Shown here: positions 7,403 to 16,693 of the stretch, piece by piece
How positions within the stretch are numbered: the first letter of the stretch is position 1
Layout of the letters: the number at the start of each line of letters is the position of its first letter
Origin: Jaenimonas drosophilae
Lineage: Eukaryota > Euglenozoa > Kinetoplastea > Trypanosomatida > Trypanosomatidae
Reading direction: 5' to 3'
Assembly: GCA_030849065.1 (NCBI GenBank)
Contig: JASAON010001446.1
Location: 1 to 29,248, forward strand
Length of the DNA: 29,248 nucleotides
Made by a program: the position numbers and the translations under genes
The notes under the pieces: model-generated
What the model was told of the DNA's origin: nothing
The model's database searches: none
What the model saw: only the letters and a program-made list of their open reading frames with translations

Positions 7403-8498
7403 CACACGACCACCTGGAGGTGCGATACTGTGACCACAAGTGGGGGATCAGAAACTCCACAAGTCACGAAGGCTTCACACGTCACAGACAACGAGAAAAA
7501 AAACTGGTGGTTTTGTTATGTCAAACCAACTACCGAGTCCTGCAAACTGCCGCCAAAAAGGGAAGCGCGGGTAGTGTTATGGCACGCGGCCTTTCTGCGG
7601 AGTACAGGTTCAGAGTCCCGTCCAGTTAGGTGTTGCTTGCTCCTGTGCGTGTGGGGTGGGTGGCAGAGAGGCACAGCCCAGCACGAACGAGAAAAATGGG
7701 TAGTGTTCCTTTGTTATATAACGTGCGTGTGCGCGTGTTTGCGTGGGTGTGCACCCGGGGTACAAATCGATGTGCTGAAAAAAGTGAAGAAAACAGAGGT
7801 CAGCAGTGCCAATGTGACTCCTTAGCCGCCTTTGCTTGGAGCTTCACAAGGGGAAGGACCTCCAGAGAATTGACGGGAAAAGTTCAATCGTCGGTACACG
7901 TCACAATCGCTGCTCAAGGTGTGGGAGCGGTGGATACAAGGTGAGAGTACCAAAGAGAAAAGGGTTGAACAACAACGACGCCCCGGGCGGGAGTCAGCGA
8001 AAGTGGGGGAAAAGAAAAAGAAAAGTTCACAACAAAACGCACGCAAAGATAAATAAACGGGCAAACGCACCACGGGAACCAAGGAGCAGGACGCAACAGC
8101 TAAGAATCAGTGCTGCTACTGTAGTCGTGTGTGCAGAAACTGAAAGGAAGGGGGGGGCCCTAAACTACGGTGTAGTGTATGGGCGGAGGGGTATCTACCA
8201 AGGAACGAACTCAGATCCGTAGACAAGAGACTTCACAAGCAGAAACGTGAAAGATCATACACAATACAGACACACTGGTGCTGAGAAATGAATGCACCAG
8301 CTGACTACAATCTCCAAAACTACCGTTGTCGCAACGGGAGGGAAGAGAATGGACTACATCAAAATGAGAAGATTGGGGAAGAAGAAGGTCAGTGACGTAT
8401 TGAAGAAGTACATCGCAGCACAGCATCATCTGGTTTATTCATACAATAACAGACAGCTTGTTTTCATTCATTGTTACTCGTAGTTTATGTATGCCCGG

Positions 8499-9299
8499 TT
8501 ACCCTCGGCGACGAATCGCTTCACCTCGTTGGCTCTTGTCTGCTGCAAAGTTACAGCGAAGCGCCTTCCCCTCCACCTTTAGTCCATCCAGTCTCGATGC
8601 TGCACAACCGGCGAGTGGCACCGAGGCAAGGGTCACGTACATGTGGCGAACCTTAGCCTGATGCTTGGTGGGGAGGAAGTCAACCTCTTCAACAGCAGCC
8701 TTGTCAGTCTCGATTTCACTGAGGTATTCTGCAGCGAGTTCATCGGTATCCAGGATTGAGAATATCATGTCCTTGATTTTTGCTTCATTGTAGGAGGATG
8801 GAATGCCGCCCAGAAAGAGCGTTCGAGCACGGCGCTCCTTTCTTGTGCGCCAAAATGTTCCATTTGCAAACTTGGGATCGTGGCGTTCCTTCACCGCTTC
8901 AGCTAACGGCGCGACAGCAACAGCCTCGTCACCATCTTCGGCAGTTGTGGGGGTCGCCACCGCAGAGGCAGCAGCAGCTGTGTTGTACCGCGTCAGCTGT
9001 TTCTGGAGTCGGGCATTTGACTCCACACGACGGCGTTCCTTTCGAGAGAGGCCTTCTAGCTGCACTTCCTCCACGGGTTCCTCAACCCGATGACGTTTAG
9101 CCACTACACGGACGGTGGGAACGGCAACACGTGGAGCGTGTTGGACAATACGCGGAGTCTGCACAGACGTCTGTTGTTCATGCTCATCGTCATGTTTAAA
9201 CGGCGCAGGTGCAGCGCTTCCGCTACGCGATGAATCACTACCCTTGGCCCGCTTGGCCTCTCGTCGTGCCTTCTTTCGAGTTACTGCCCTACTTGGCAT
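8499..9299 (-). CDS. RNA-binding protein with one RRM, possibly nucleolar
   Basis: The 266-residue protein starts with a very basic segment (TRKKARREAKRAKG, residues 7-20), which looks like a nuclear/nucleolar signal. A second charged stretch (SRKERRRVESNARLQKQL) lies at 85-102. A single RRM spans about 159-253: RNP2-like TLFLGGIP at 160-167 and RNP1-like VRHMYVTL at 217-224, with an unusually long acidic stretch between beta-1 and beta-3. This order of basic N-terminus and late single RRM with TLFLGG is reminiscent of the Nop12/RBM34 group of ribosome-biogenesis factors, but those have two RRMs and I cannot confirm homology. The aromatic residues normally seen in RNP1 are only partly kept. 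ATG at 9299 follows a predicted acceptor at 9326-9325. Confidence 0.75.
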   Translation of the reverse strand: MPSRAVTRKKARREAKRAKGSDSSRSGSAAPAPFKHDDEHEQQTSVQTPRIVQHAPRVAVPTVRVVAKRHRVEEPVEEVQLEGLSRKERRRVESNARLQKQLTRYNTAAAASAVATPTTAEDGDEAVAVAPLAEAVKERHDPKFANGTFWRTRKERRARTLFLGGIPSSYNEAKIKDMIFSILDTDELAAEYLSEIETDKAAVEEVDFLPTKHQAKVRHMYVTLASVPLAGCAASRLDGLKVEGKALRCNFAADKSQRGEAIRRRG

Positions 9300-9718
9300 G
9301 GATCGTTGAAGATGAAGAAGTAGACTGCGTCAATAGTACGAGCAGAAACAAAAAGAGGAGTTGAATTGATGGTGACGCAGATGTGGTGCAACGAACTCAG
9401 ATTGCGGATGCAGCCAAAGTGTTGGGGGAAAAGATGTGGGATACAGCAAGCACACAGCCCACGCGACGAGAGAAGGAGCAGTGAACCATAATTTCAGGAA
9501 ACAACAACAACATGCGGTACTCTGGATGCAGCATAATGGATGGGAAGAGAAGATGAATGAATGAAGAGATAGGAGATCTGCTCCGGCATGATGCACACCG
9601 AGGACTCGTATAGGCTCCTGCGGCATCAGGTGTCAGTGGTGGAAGCATTGAAGTTCATTCGGCGTGATTGGTACTGGCGAAGTTCACCCCATCAACTCCA
9701 GTACACAAAAGAGGGTAG
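9300..9718. other. Intergenic region / 3' UTR of the MFS transporter gene
   Basis: About 390 bases follow the transporter stop at 9719. No coding frame with an ATG and family resemblance was found on either strand. The stretch includes short (CAA)n-like runs near 9500-9510. Confidence 0.4.
9325..9360 (-). promoter_or_regulatory. Predicted trans-splice acceptor for the RRM protein gene
   Basis: Minus-strand CTCCTCTTTTTGTTTCTGCTCG leads to the first AG at 9326-9325, 25 bases before the ATG. Confidence 0.55.
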
Positions 9719-11275
9719 TCACTCACCGCTAGCGACACACGCACGTGCGTGGGGATCAAGCAGACACTCTCCCGTTAGAGAAGCCTGACTGTTCTCAATG
9801 ACCACCTCCGAGACCGATTGTTCATCGAGACCTCTTCCAGAGGACCACAAAACGCCTTCTCCCCGTCGATCGGTCCATGCCACAACGAGACTCGCCACGA
9901 GTGCAACGATACCCGAGGCAAGCAGAAGGTACTCCACGCAGTAGAACCCCTCCAGGCTCGGATCTCCTGTGGCAGAGCTCCCCAGTCCTTTGGGTGCTGT
10001 GCGGTGATGATCCAGGATGGACCCCACCATCGTAGGAAAGAGGGCAAGCCCAATGTTCTGTAGAGAGGTCATCATGCCGTAGGCAAAGGCCGTCACATGG
10101 GCCTCCACTGTACGAGGTATCGACGGCCACAGTCCAGAAGCCAGGGCGCTGTAGGTGCAGCCCATGAAGATGGTGATAGCGTAGGCGGGAGCGGTGGTGC
10201 AGAGGAAGCACAGGTGTGCCACTGCAAAGCCTGAGGTGGCGGCCACCAACCACAGCGCGTGATGGCCTACACGGTCCGTCAGCCACCCTGCAAAAGGGCT
10301 GGCAACAGCGGAGCTCAGTTGAAAGAAGGATACATAACGAGCTGCATCGATGCTTGGATAGCCGTACTTGACCGCGAAGAAGTTCTTAGCCACCCCAATA
10401 AAGGGGAAGATCGAGGTGTAGCAAAAGACGCACACCACGCACAACAGCCAATAGCACTGGGGCATATCTTGGATATCTTTGAGTTCCATCCTGCCACTTT
10501 CTTCCGCTCCATCCCCAGTGGTATTCAAACCGCTCTCCTCTCCTGCTGCTACTGTGTCCTGTTGGTTGGACGGGATCTTCAGGTACCCCATGCGCACGGC
10601 ATACACATCCACCAGCACAAGAATCACACAGACAGAAAATGAAATGGAGCACATGCCAGCTCCAGCAACGGCAGCAGCTGTTACAGAGCTTTGCTCGGCA
10701 ATGGAAGGAGACCACAGAAAGTTAAGGGAGGAACCAACACGTGAGCAGCTAATTGTGATGCCAAAAGCCAAGGACATGCCGGGGCCATCGCGAAACCAGC
10801 GAGCAATAAAGGCCGACTGGGCAACAGAGAGCGATTCTCCACCGAGGCCAAAGACGATACGGCCGAGGACCATCCAGCGATAGTTGGCTTGACCTACACC
10901 AGCAGCAAAGAGCATCGAGCCCGTGAACACCAAGAAGGAGAACAGCAGCATCGCCCTACGAATGCCAAAGAAGCCATCAATGAGTAGGCCGCCCACCATT
11001 GCAAGCACAGTGTTGGGCCATGAGTAGACGCTGTAGAGAGCTTGATTCATTTCATGTGTGTAGGTTAATCCTTGTTCACGGAACATTGACTCAATGGTAT
11101 GAGAAGGGCCAGTGCCAATGGAGCCAGGAAAGTCGTATATGTAGTAGCTTCCCAGTGGCAATATGCAGGTTAAGCTCAGGACGAGCCACTTGATCTCACA
11201 GCATGACGATGAGCTGTCTTCTGAATCACGAGGAAGGGTGGGTGTTTCCACCACCTCGCTGCTGCTGAGGTCCAT
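9719..11275 (-). CDS. Major facilitator superfamily transporter, MFSD1-like
   Basis: The 518-residue protein has about twelve hydrophobic segments split by a hydrophilic central loop (about residues 240-270). Distinctive MFSD1-type motifs are present in the N-terminal half: YIYDFPGS at about 46-53, LYSVYSWPNTVL at about 80-91, the GGLLIDGFFGIRR loop at 95-107 (MFS motif A region) and GRIVFGLGGESLSVAQ at 138-153, followed by RVGSSLNFL. Animal MFSD1 is a lysosomal dipeptide exporter, so an endolysosomal carrier is a reasonable guess, though substrate is inference. The N-terminus (first 28 residues) is acidic and Ser-rich and cytosolic in character. ATG at 11275 was chosen because a predicted acceptor AG at 11339-11338 precedes it and the upstream in-frame TTG is not credible. 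Confidence 0.88.
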   Translation of the reverse strand: MDLSSSEVVETPTLPRDSEDSSSSCCEIKWLVLSLTCILPLGSYYIYDFPGSIGTGPSHTIESMFREQGLTYTHEMNQALYSVYSWPNTVLAMVGGLLIDGFFGIRRAMLLFSFLVFTGSMLFAAGVGQANYRWMVLGRIVFGLGGESLSVAQSAFIARWFRDGPGMSLAFGITISCSRVGSSLNFLWSPSIAEQSSVTAAAVAGAGMCSISFSVCVILVLVDVYAVRMGYLKIPSNQQDTVAAGEESGLNTTGDGAEESGRMELKDIQDMPQCYWLLCVVCVFCYTSIFPFIGVAKNFFAVKYGYPSIDAARYVSFFQLSSAVASPFAGWLTDRVGHHALWLVAATSGFAVAHLCFLCTTAPAYAITIFMGCTYSALASGLWPSIPRTVEAHVTAFAYGMMTSLQNIGLALFPTMVGSILDHHRTAPKGLGSSATGDPSLEGFYCVEYLLLASGIVALVASLVVAWTDRRGEGVLWSSGRGLDEQSVSEVVIENSQASLTGECLLDPHARACVASGE

Positions 11276-11337
11276 TTGTTTCACGGTACGGTCTATGGGC
11301 CAGAGCAATCTGATGGTTTCGCACTATACCACGAGAG

Positions 11338-11376
11338 CTACCAAAGTAAGAGAACAAGTAAGGAGGGTGATGATGT
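11338..11376 (-). promoter_or_regulatory. Predicted trans-splice acceptor for the MFS transporter
   Basis: Minus-strand CATCACCCTCCTTACTTGTTCTCTTACTTTGGTAG ends with the AG at 11339-11338, 62 bases before the ATG. Confidence 0.5.
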
Positions 11377-11972
11377 AAATGCAGTACGGAGAAGATTAAG
11401 CTATCCATTCGGCATAACCTTCATCGGTTAACGACGACGAAAACAAAATCTGTGCTGTGATCACAGAGCCATCCACATACCCGTTTTTCCAGCTTGCATC
11501 TCGCTGGCGCATCGAATGATGAGGGGGGGAATTGAAAGATGAAGTGAAAGAGGGTAGGGACGAGTGGAATTGGTCAGAAGACATATCAGGAAGTCCCCCA
11601 CGCTGAACTTCACACTTACGCCCACACGCACAAAAACAAAGAAAGATGAGAAGGTATCCAGGCCTCCTCCACTCGGAATCACTTGTATGTCACTCCCCAC
11701 CAGCAACCTGTGGAGCTCCAGCAACGAGGATGAAGAGAAGCAAGGAAAGTGCAAGAAAGAAAAACTCATCGGCAAAAGGTCACAATAGTGGAGAGAAGAA
11801 ACGACTCTGCGTCCGTTTGGCAACAACATCACGCACAAGAACAATTGAATGATGGGCACCAGGAGAAAACCAAATGATGGAGATGCAGTCGTGCGTCATC
11901 TCACATAAATAAATAATGGCGCCACCAATTTGATCAAAGTTTCACACAACAACCAAATAGGTTATCGGTGAA

Positions 11973-11991
11973 GATGAGATGAGATGAGATG
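11973..11991. repeat. (GAGAT)n short tandem repeat
   Basis: Three to four consecutive GAGAT units on the plus strand (ATGAGATGAGATGAGATGGA). It lies in the 3' UTR of the fusion gene; no function is apparent. Confidence 0.6.
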
Positions 11992-12126
11992 GAGGTGGAA
12001 GTCACGAAGCTGTTTGCCTGTGATATGGTTGAAGAAGATCAAGTGAGAGTTGTGGACGAATGAAGAAGAAGATGTTGTCCCACAACAATGTGCTTCTTCA
12101 CAAAGGTGAATCTGAACGTCATGTCC

Positions 12127-15100
12127 TCACGCCTCGTCCTCGGTGTTCAAGACGGCACACCCAAGCGCACCAAGGTAGCCATCATGTTCGAGGAAGTGCG
12201 CGTGGTACTCACCCCCTGACCAGTACTGCATCGCAGTGCTAATCAGAGACCACACAATTGGATTATCACGCACAAAACCACCGGTGAAGAAGACGTTGCG
12301 CACGCCATGAACGCGGCTGTGGAGGTAGGCCAACTGGGTCACATTGACGGCAATCATGTTGAGCAGAGATCGAACGATGTCGATGGAGGTTGCGTTCCCA
12401 ACAGCGGCCTCAGCGTTGACGGAAAAGGTTCGGTTGGTCGGATTGGACCTGGGCGAGAGCACCACCCCGTTGTCCTCGGCGGCGAAGTGTTCTGATGCGG
12501 TGCGCGGCACCTCGGAGAGGCGGCGGTCTACACCAAACTTTCCAAATGAGCTGGCCACCGTCTCGCAGGAAAGCATTGCGGGGAGGTCCTTGGCGTTGTA
12601 GCCGTAGATGTCACCCACGAGAAGATCCACATTCTTGTTGTCACCTGGGCCGTCAAGACGCATAATCTCCATCACCTCCTCCCAGGAGGTGAGGCTCGTC
12701 ATCTTGCGAATCAAACCCCAAAAGGTTGCCCCTCCAATGGGCGAGCCCCCGACACGCACATGAGATCCATCCGGGCCCAGGCACTTGATGAAGGAAATAC
12801 CCGAGCCCATGTTGAAGACGAGGTACGGGAAGGGCGAGAAGCCATCTCCAGAGCTCACGAGCTTGTGTGGTAGATGGGTTCCCGTCGTGGGCTCCACCGT
12901 GAAGATAGACTCTGCGGCGAGCTGGATAATGAGGTTCAGGCCCTTGATGACCGCGTCCATCTCCTTCACCACCTCCAGCTTAACCCCAAGGGTACGTCGG
13001 GCGAGGTTGGCGTACTTGAAGGCACCACCACCGGTAGCTCGAATGCTCTGCACGCATTCATCCTTGTAGGTGTGTACGAGCTGCTCACGCGCAAGGAACT
13101 CGGCCATTTGCGGAATATGGCTGGAGGGAATCTTGGCGAAGTGTAGGGTTCCTGTGCGGGATTTTGGGTTCTGCTGCAGCTCCTTCTCTGCCGCTTCACG
13201 GTCCCGAAAGAAGCGGAACGAACGCACGCCAAGTCGCTCTGAGAGTGAGGAAGCCTCCCGGACGAAGAATGTTGGCAGTTTGAGGTCATGCGCACCAGGT
13301 GGGGTGATGTACGTGATCTTAGCGAAGGTGCCGCCAATGTCGATGGTGATGGGGACGCGAAGCTCGCGCAACTTCCGCTCCAAAGGGTGGGAGCTAGTGG
13401 AGCACTCTCCCTCGCTGAGATTGTCATCGGTGAGGCCAGGGCTCACGCTGTTGCCACCATCTTCATATAGCCGGCTGAAGACAGAGGCGAAGTAACGGCT
13501 CACATCCCCACGACGAATCTTCCCATAGGGTGTCAAGAAGGTAAGGTGATCGCGAAAAGCATGTGGATGCAAGTGAACCAAGGATGGTATCTGCGATGGG
13601 TGGAGCTTCTGCTCCGCTGCGATGCACTTCAGGTCCTCCATAATCACGTCGGTGGCGTAGTGAACGAGGTCCGTCCAGCTGAGCGCTTTGTTTCCCTTTG
13701 ACTGATCGTGTTCCTGCATCCACTCAAACTCCACCGTATCCCGATTGGGGTTGACCACGACGATGATGGGCTTCAACGCATCGCAGTGAACGAAGACGTC
13801 ATTGACGTAACGTGAGGAAGCAAAGCTACGCTCCAGCTCTGAGGCAATGGCGTACTCATACTCTACGGGCCACAGAACTCCTTGTGGGGGGCCGAGGAAG
13901 GTCAAGGTCCGGTCGGTAGTCTCCCACTTGGCGGCAACCTCCAGCAACTGCTCCTTCTCATCTCGGTGAATGACGAGCTCCCCCAGGCCCGATTTCTCTG
14001 AGAGTTCGTTAAAACACCGAAGCTGTACGCGCAAGTTGGGTGCGGGGGCTCCATCAATGGTGCATACGCCCACTGTGTGAAGATAGCTCACCTCACGCAC
14101 CACAGGAGCGTAGCAGACGGCGATGTGCTCCACCAAGTAGAAGGGCGTACTCTCCTGGGCGGTGTTGAGCACAATGCGCCGAACCGCCCCACCCAGTTGC
14201 TGCGCAAAGGAGCGGAAGAAGAGGTAGCGCAGGATTTCTGAGTCTCTCCCTTGGACAAAAATGAGGTACGAACGGAGTTGGAAGACTCGATCAGCCAGCC
14301 AACGCGGAAGTCGGTATCCACGATCCTTGGAGCGCCGGTGTTGGACGTAGCTCGTGCTGAAGAGAGATGGAGATGCCACCAGCAACGTGGGCTGCACACG
14401 CTCCAGCGTCTCTTGGAGATGGGATGAGTCAGAGGTGGCCACTGAATGGCCGTAGGAGAGGAGGCCAAAGACGCACATGCGGTTGAAGAGTGAGGCGAAC
14501 GGAGAGTACCACAGCATCCGCTCCTTTACCGAGCCATCCGGCAGCACCTCCGTCCGTCGTAGCACCTCCAAGTCGCGTAGCACATCGCCGTGCGTGACGG
14601 GCACCAGGTTGAGTAAGTCGGAGGTGGACACGTTGTCCATCGTCATGGAAAAGAGTGTGGCATCGGTAAGGCGTGGGAAGGCTGGACGCGCGGCACTGCG
14701 GCCCTTTAGCTCCACAGAGCTGCTTGGGATGAGGGTGATACTCAGGCCCACAGCCTGCTGGACGTCCTCCTCGTCCAGGGTTGACCCGACGGTGATGACC
14801 GTCTCGAGACTGGTAGAGCGGCAGTTGAGGAGAATAGGTACAGAACTTCGTCCAGCAAAGACAACGTGGATGTTGTGCTGATCCAGCAACGTACGAATTG
14901 TCGTACGTTTACCGGAGAGTGGAACTGTGACGTACCCGTACAAGATGCAGGCGAGATCGAGGATGGCGGCATCCTCACTCGCCTCACACTCCACCCCAAT
15001 TAGGCTCCCGGCTGTTAGACCCAGCGCGGCGAGGCCGGCACCAAAATGCCTCGCCCGCTTGTCCACCGCATCGAAGCTCATCCACTCAACCGAGCCCACC

Positions 15101-16518
15101 TCACGTGCGGAGCCGATACACGGGCTCCCACGGAAGCTTGATACTGCGTGGAGCCACATCTCCTGCAGCGAGGCGTACTGCCGTCCAGACACCTCCGCCG
15201 ACTTGCTTGAAGCGCCAGTCGTTGGAATGGTGGTTTCTGCACGTCCCGCCACCACCTCATCCGTCACAATGGGAGCACGTCTGCTGAAGATGACGCGGGT
15301 TGTGGTTCGATATCGTGTGTATTGAAAAATGGCAGCAGCAATGGCGATGATGCACACCTGCAACCAGTTGGCTGAGAGTGCCAACCAAGCCACGATGGAA
15401 GCAAGAAAGACCTCCATGTGAACGTTGGAAGATGGGTTGCTGAGCTCATGATGGGCGCTTTCAACAAAGGATGGAAGTTGAAGACGAGAGGGTGATCTCG
15501 GTAGGAGAGCGTGTTGGCCGGCTGGATTGAGGGCGATGGTGGTGGCGATGCCAAAGTGGTCCGAGAGGTAAGTGTAGGGACGACGGCTGCCAACCACAAA
15601 CTTCTCCATACGTGCGTCAATTGGAAGAACGGCTTCGTTGTAGAGAAGATAATCCTGGCACTGCGGAGTAGTCTCGTACTTTTCCAGACGAGATTGAGTA
15701 GGGAAAAAGCGGTTTGGTGGACGCGTGGGGAGGTGCGTGCCCAAGGTGCAAAATACTACATCCTGCACGTTGCCGAGCGACTGGAGCTCCGTCATGAAGT
15801 CGTTCAGCTTCGTGGTCAGTTTGGCATTATTTGCATCAATTCCGTGGATGTTGAAGTCCCCAGAAACCACAAAGGGTGTGTTGGAGAAGCTGGAGTTGGT
15901 GTCGTCATCATTGCGGTAGGAGAGCTGGCCCAGAACTGTCTTCATGCACTGTTTTAGCTGAAAAACCTGTGAAGAGTGGGTTGGGGAGCTCTCCTCAGGA
16001 CGCATATGAACGTTGAAGAAGAGCACACGTTGATTCATGGATGGCGTGCCCTTGGACGGAACCTCAATCTCCGCAAAGAGGCATCCTTTTGGCGCGCTGG
16101 CATCTCCACGAGTGCTTTTATGGCGAAATGTGTATGAGCCGCGGTGCCAAATGGGAAACCGTGAGGCAATCACGAGACCACTATCTGATACCACACCCAC
16201 GCGCATCATCGTCTGATAGGACGGCTGGCGGGAGATGGCATAGTAGGGAAAGCCCTTGGCCTTGAGGCCATCCAGGAGCATCTTTTGATAGCAAAACCGC
16301 TTCTGCAATGCATAGGGGAATATACTCGTGGCGTACACCTCTTGAAGCAAAACCACGTCGTACTTGTCCACGGCAGACAAAAAGGTATCGATACGCTCAT
16401 GCTGGTACCCGCCGCAGCCACGTGGAAGGATGTTGAAGTTGTAACTGAGCACACGAACCTTGGCTTCATGTCCCACGTCGTCGCTCAGCGTGCTCTCGCT
16501 CTTCAAATCCACGTCCAT
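12127..16518 (-). CDS. Multidomain fusion: sphingomyelinase-like phosphodiesterase, membrane segment, acyl-CoA-synthetase-like domain, type II pantothenate kinase
   Basis: One open frame of 1463 codons carries four modules. Residues 20-335 are an endonuclease/exonuclease/phosphatase fold of the neutral-sphingomyelinase type with the expected active-site set: Asn27 or Asn29, Glu60 (LLQEVY), His171 (FNVHMRP), Asp221/Asn223 (SGDFNI) and Asp320-His321 (LSDHFG). A hydrophobic stretch at 368-398 could give one or two membrane spans, as in ISC-type sphingolipid phospholipases. Residues about 447-1017 resemble long-chain acyl-CoA synthetases (AMP-binding), ending in LTPYGKIRRGDVSRYF with Lys1000, but the SGTTGxPKG and TGD motifs are degraded. 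Residues 1055-1463 are a complete type II (fumble) pantothenate kinase: IDIGGTFAK, ATGGGAFK, catalytic Glu1186 in KEMDAVIKGL, NMGSGIS, GGATFWGL and EHDGYLGALG. The kinase would make 4'-phosphopantothenate, the first step to CoA. I recall, unverified, long trypanosomatid proteins annotated as pantothenate kinase subunit; this may be their relative. ATG at 16518 follows an acceptor at 16542-16541. Confidence 0.92.
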   Translation of the reverse strand: MDVDLKSESTLSDDVGHEAKVRVLSYNFNILPRGCGGYQHERIDTFLSAVDKYDVVLLQEVYATSIFPYALQKRFCYQKMLLDGLKAKGFPYYAISRQPSYQTMMRVGVVSDSGLVIASRFPIWHRGSYTFRHKSTRGDASAPKGCLFAEIEVPSKGTPSMNQRVLFFNVHMRPEESSPTHSSQVFQLKQCMKTVLGQLSYRNDDDTNSSFSNTPFVVSGDFNIHGIDANNAKLTTKLNDFMTELQSLGNVQDVVFCTLGTHLPTRPPNRFFPTQSRLEKYETTPQCQDYLLYNEAVLPIDARMEKFVVGSRRPYTYLSDHFGIATTIALNPAGQHALLPRSPSRLQLPSFVESAHHELSNPSSNVHMEVFLASIVAWLALSANWLQVCIIAIAAAIFQYTRYRTTTRVIFSRRAPIVTDEVVAGRAETTIPTTGASSKSAEVSGRQYASLQEMWLHAVSSFRGSPCIGSAREVGSVEWMSFDAVDKRARHFGAGLAALGLTAGSLIGVECEASEDAAILDLACILYGYVTVPLSGKRTTIRTLLDQHNIHVVFAGRSSVPILLNCRSTSLETVITVGSTLDEEDVQQAVGLSITLIPSSSVELKGRSAARPAFPRLTDATLFSMTMDNVSTSDLLNLVPVTHGDVLRDLEVLRRTEVLPDGSVKERMLWYSPFASLFNRMCVFGLLSYGHSVATSDSSHLQETLERVQPTLLVASPSLFSTSYVQHRRSKDRGYRLPRWLADRVFQLRSYLIFVQGRDSEILRYLFFRSFAQQLGGAVRRIVLNTAQESTPFYLVEHIAVCYAPVVREVSYLHTVGVCTIDGAPAPNLRVQLRCFNELSEKSGLGELVIHRDEKEQLLEVAAKWETTDRTLTFLGPPQGVLWPVEYEYAIASELERSFASSRYVNDVFVHCDALKPIIVVVNPNRDTVEFEWMQEHDQSKGNKALSWTDLVHYATDVIMEDLKCIAAEQKLHPSQIPSLVHLHPHAFRDHLTFLTPYGKIRRGDVSRYFASVFSRLYEDGGNSVSPGLTDDNLSEGECSTSSHPLERKLRELRVPITIDIGGTFAKITYITPPGAHDLKLPTFFVREASSLSERLGVRSFRFFRDREAAEKELQQNPKSRTGTLHFAKIPSSHIPQMAEFLAREQLVHTYKDECVQSIRATGGGAFKYANLARRTLGVKLEVVKEMDAVIKGLNLIIQLAAESIFTVEPTTGTHLPHKLVSSGDGFSPFPYLVFNMGSGISFIKCLGPDGSHVRVGGSPIGGATFWGLIRKMTSLTSWEEVMEIMRLDGPGDNKNVDLLVGDIYGYNAKDLPAMLSCETVASSFGKFGVDRRLSEVPRTASEHFAAEDNGVVLSPRSNPTNRTFSVNAEAAVGNATSIDIVRSLLNMIAVNVTQLAYLHSRVHGVRNVFFTGGFVRDNPIVWSLISTAMQYWSGGEYHAHFLEHDGYLGALGCAVLNTEDEA

Positions 16519-16540
16519 GAGCGGTGATGAGAGGAGGAAA

Positions 16541-16598
16541 CTAGATTGTGAGTACCCAACAGAAGAAGGAAGGATGGTGAAAAGAGCGAAAAGATTGG
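16541..16598 (-). promoter_or_regulatory. Predicted trans-splice acceptor for the fusion gene
   Basis: Minus-strand TCTTTTCGCTCTTTTCACC and CTTCCTTCTTCTG are followed by the AG at 16542-16541, 22 bases before the ATG at 16518. A 5' leader of about 22 bases without upstream ATG supports this start. Confidence 0.55.
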
Positions 16599-16693
16599 AT
16601 ATGGAGAGACAATCAAAAAAGTTGAGTCAGCAGAAAAATAAACGCGATGAAATTGTTGATGGTTGTGCAGAGCCGAAGCTGGTGAATGCACTC

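Larger units (their letters stand above)
7286..8498. other. Longest gene-free stretch: 3' UTR of the RRM protein gene
   Basis: About 1170 bases lie between the RRM gene stop (8499) and the phosphatase acceptor. In the transcript direction the stretch is rich in U/C runs (for example opposite 8010-8030 and 7490-7505). Frames up to about 130 codons on the plus strand and 86 on the minus strand have no recognisable motif. No tRNA-like cloverleaf elements were found. It may simply be a long UTR, which in kinetoplastids is where mRNA-level regulation sits. Confidence 0.45.
11276..12126. other. Intergenic region / 3' UTR of the pantothenate kinase fusion gene
   Basis: About 790 bases lie between the stop at 12127 and the transporter acceptor. 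It contains a short pentanucleotide repeat at about 11973-11991 and C/T-rich runs on the transcript strand (about 11780-11720). A 130-codon minus-strand frame (11859-11461) begins with GTG and is low complexity, so it is not called. Confidence 0.45.

Noticed and set aside
11461..11859. 132-codon minus-strand frame in the 3' UTR of the fusion gene
   Set aside because: It begins with GTG, is rich in Ser/Leu/Phe from C/T-rich sequence and has no acceptor signal of its own.
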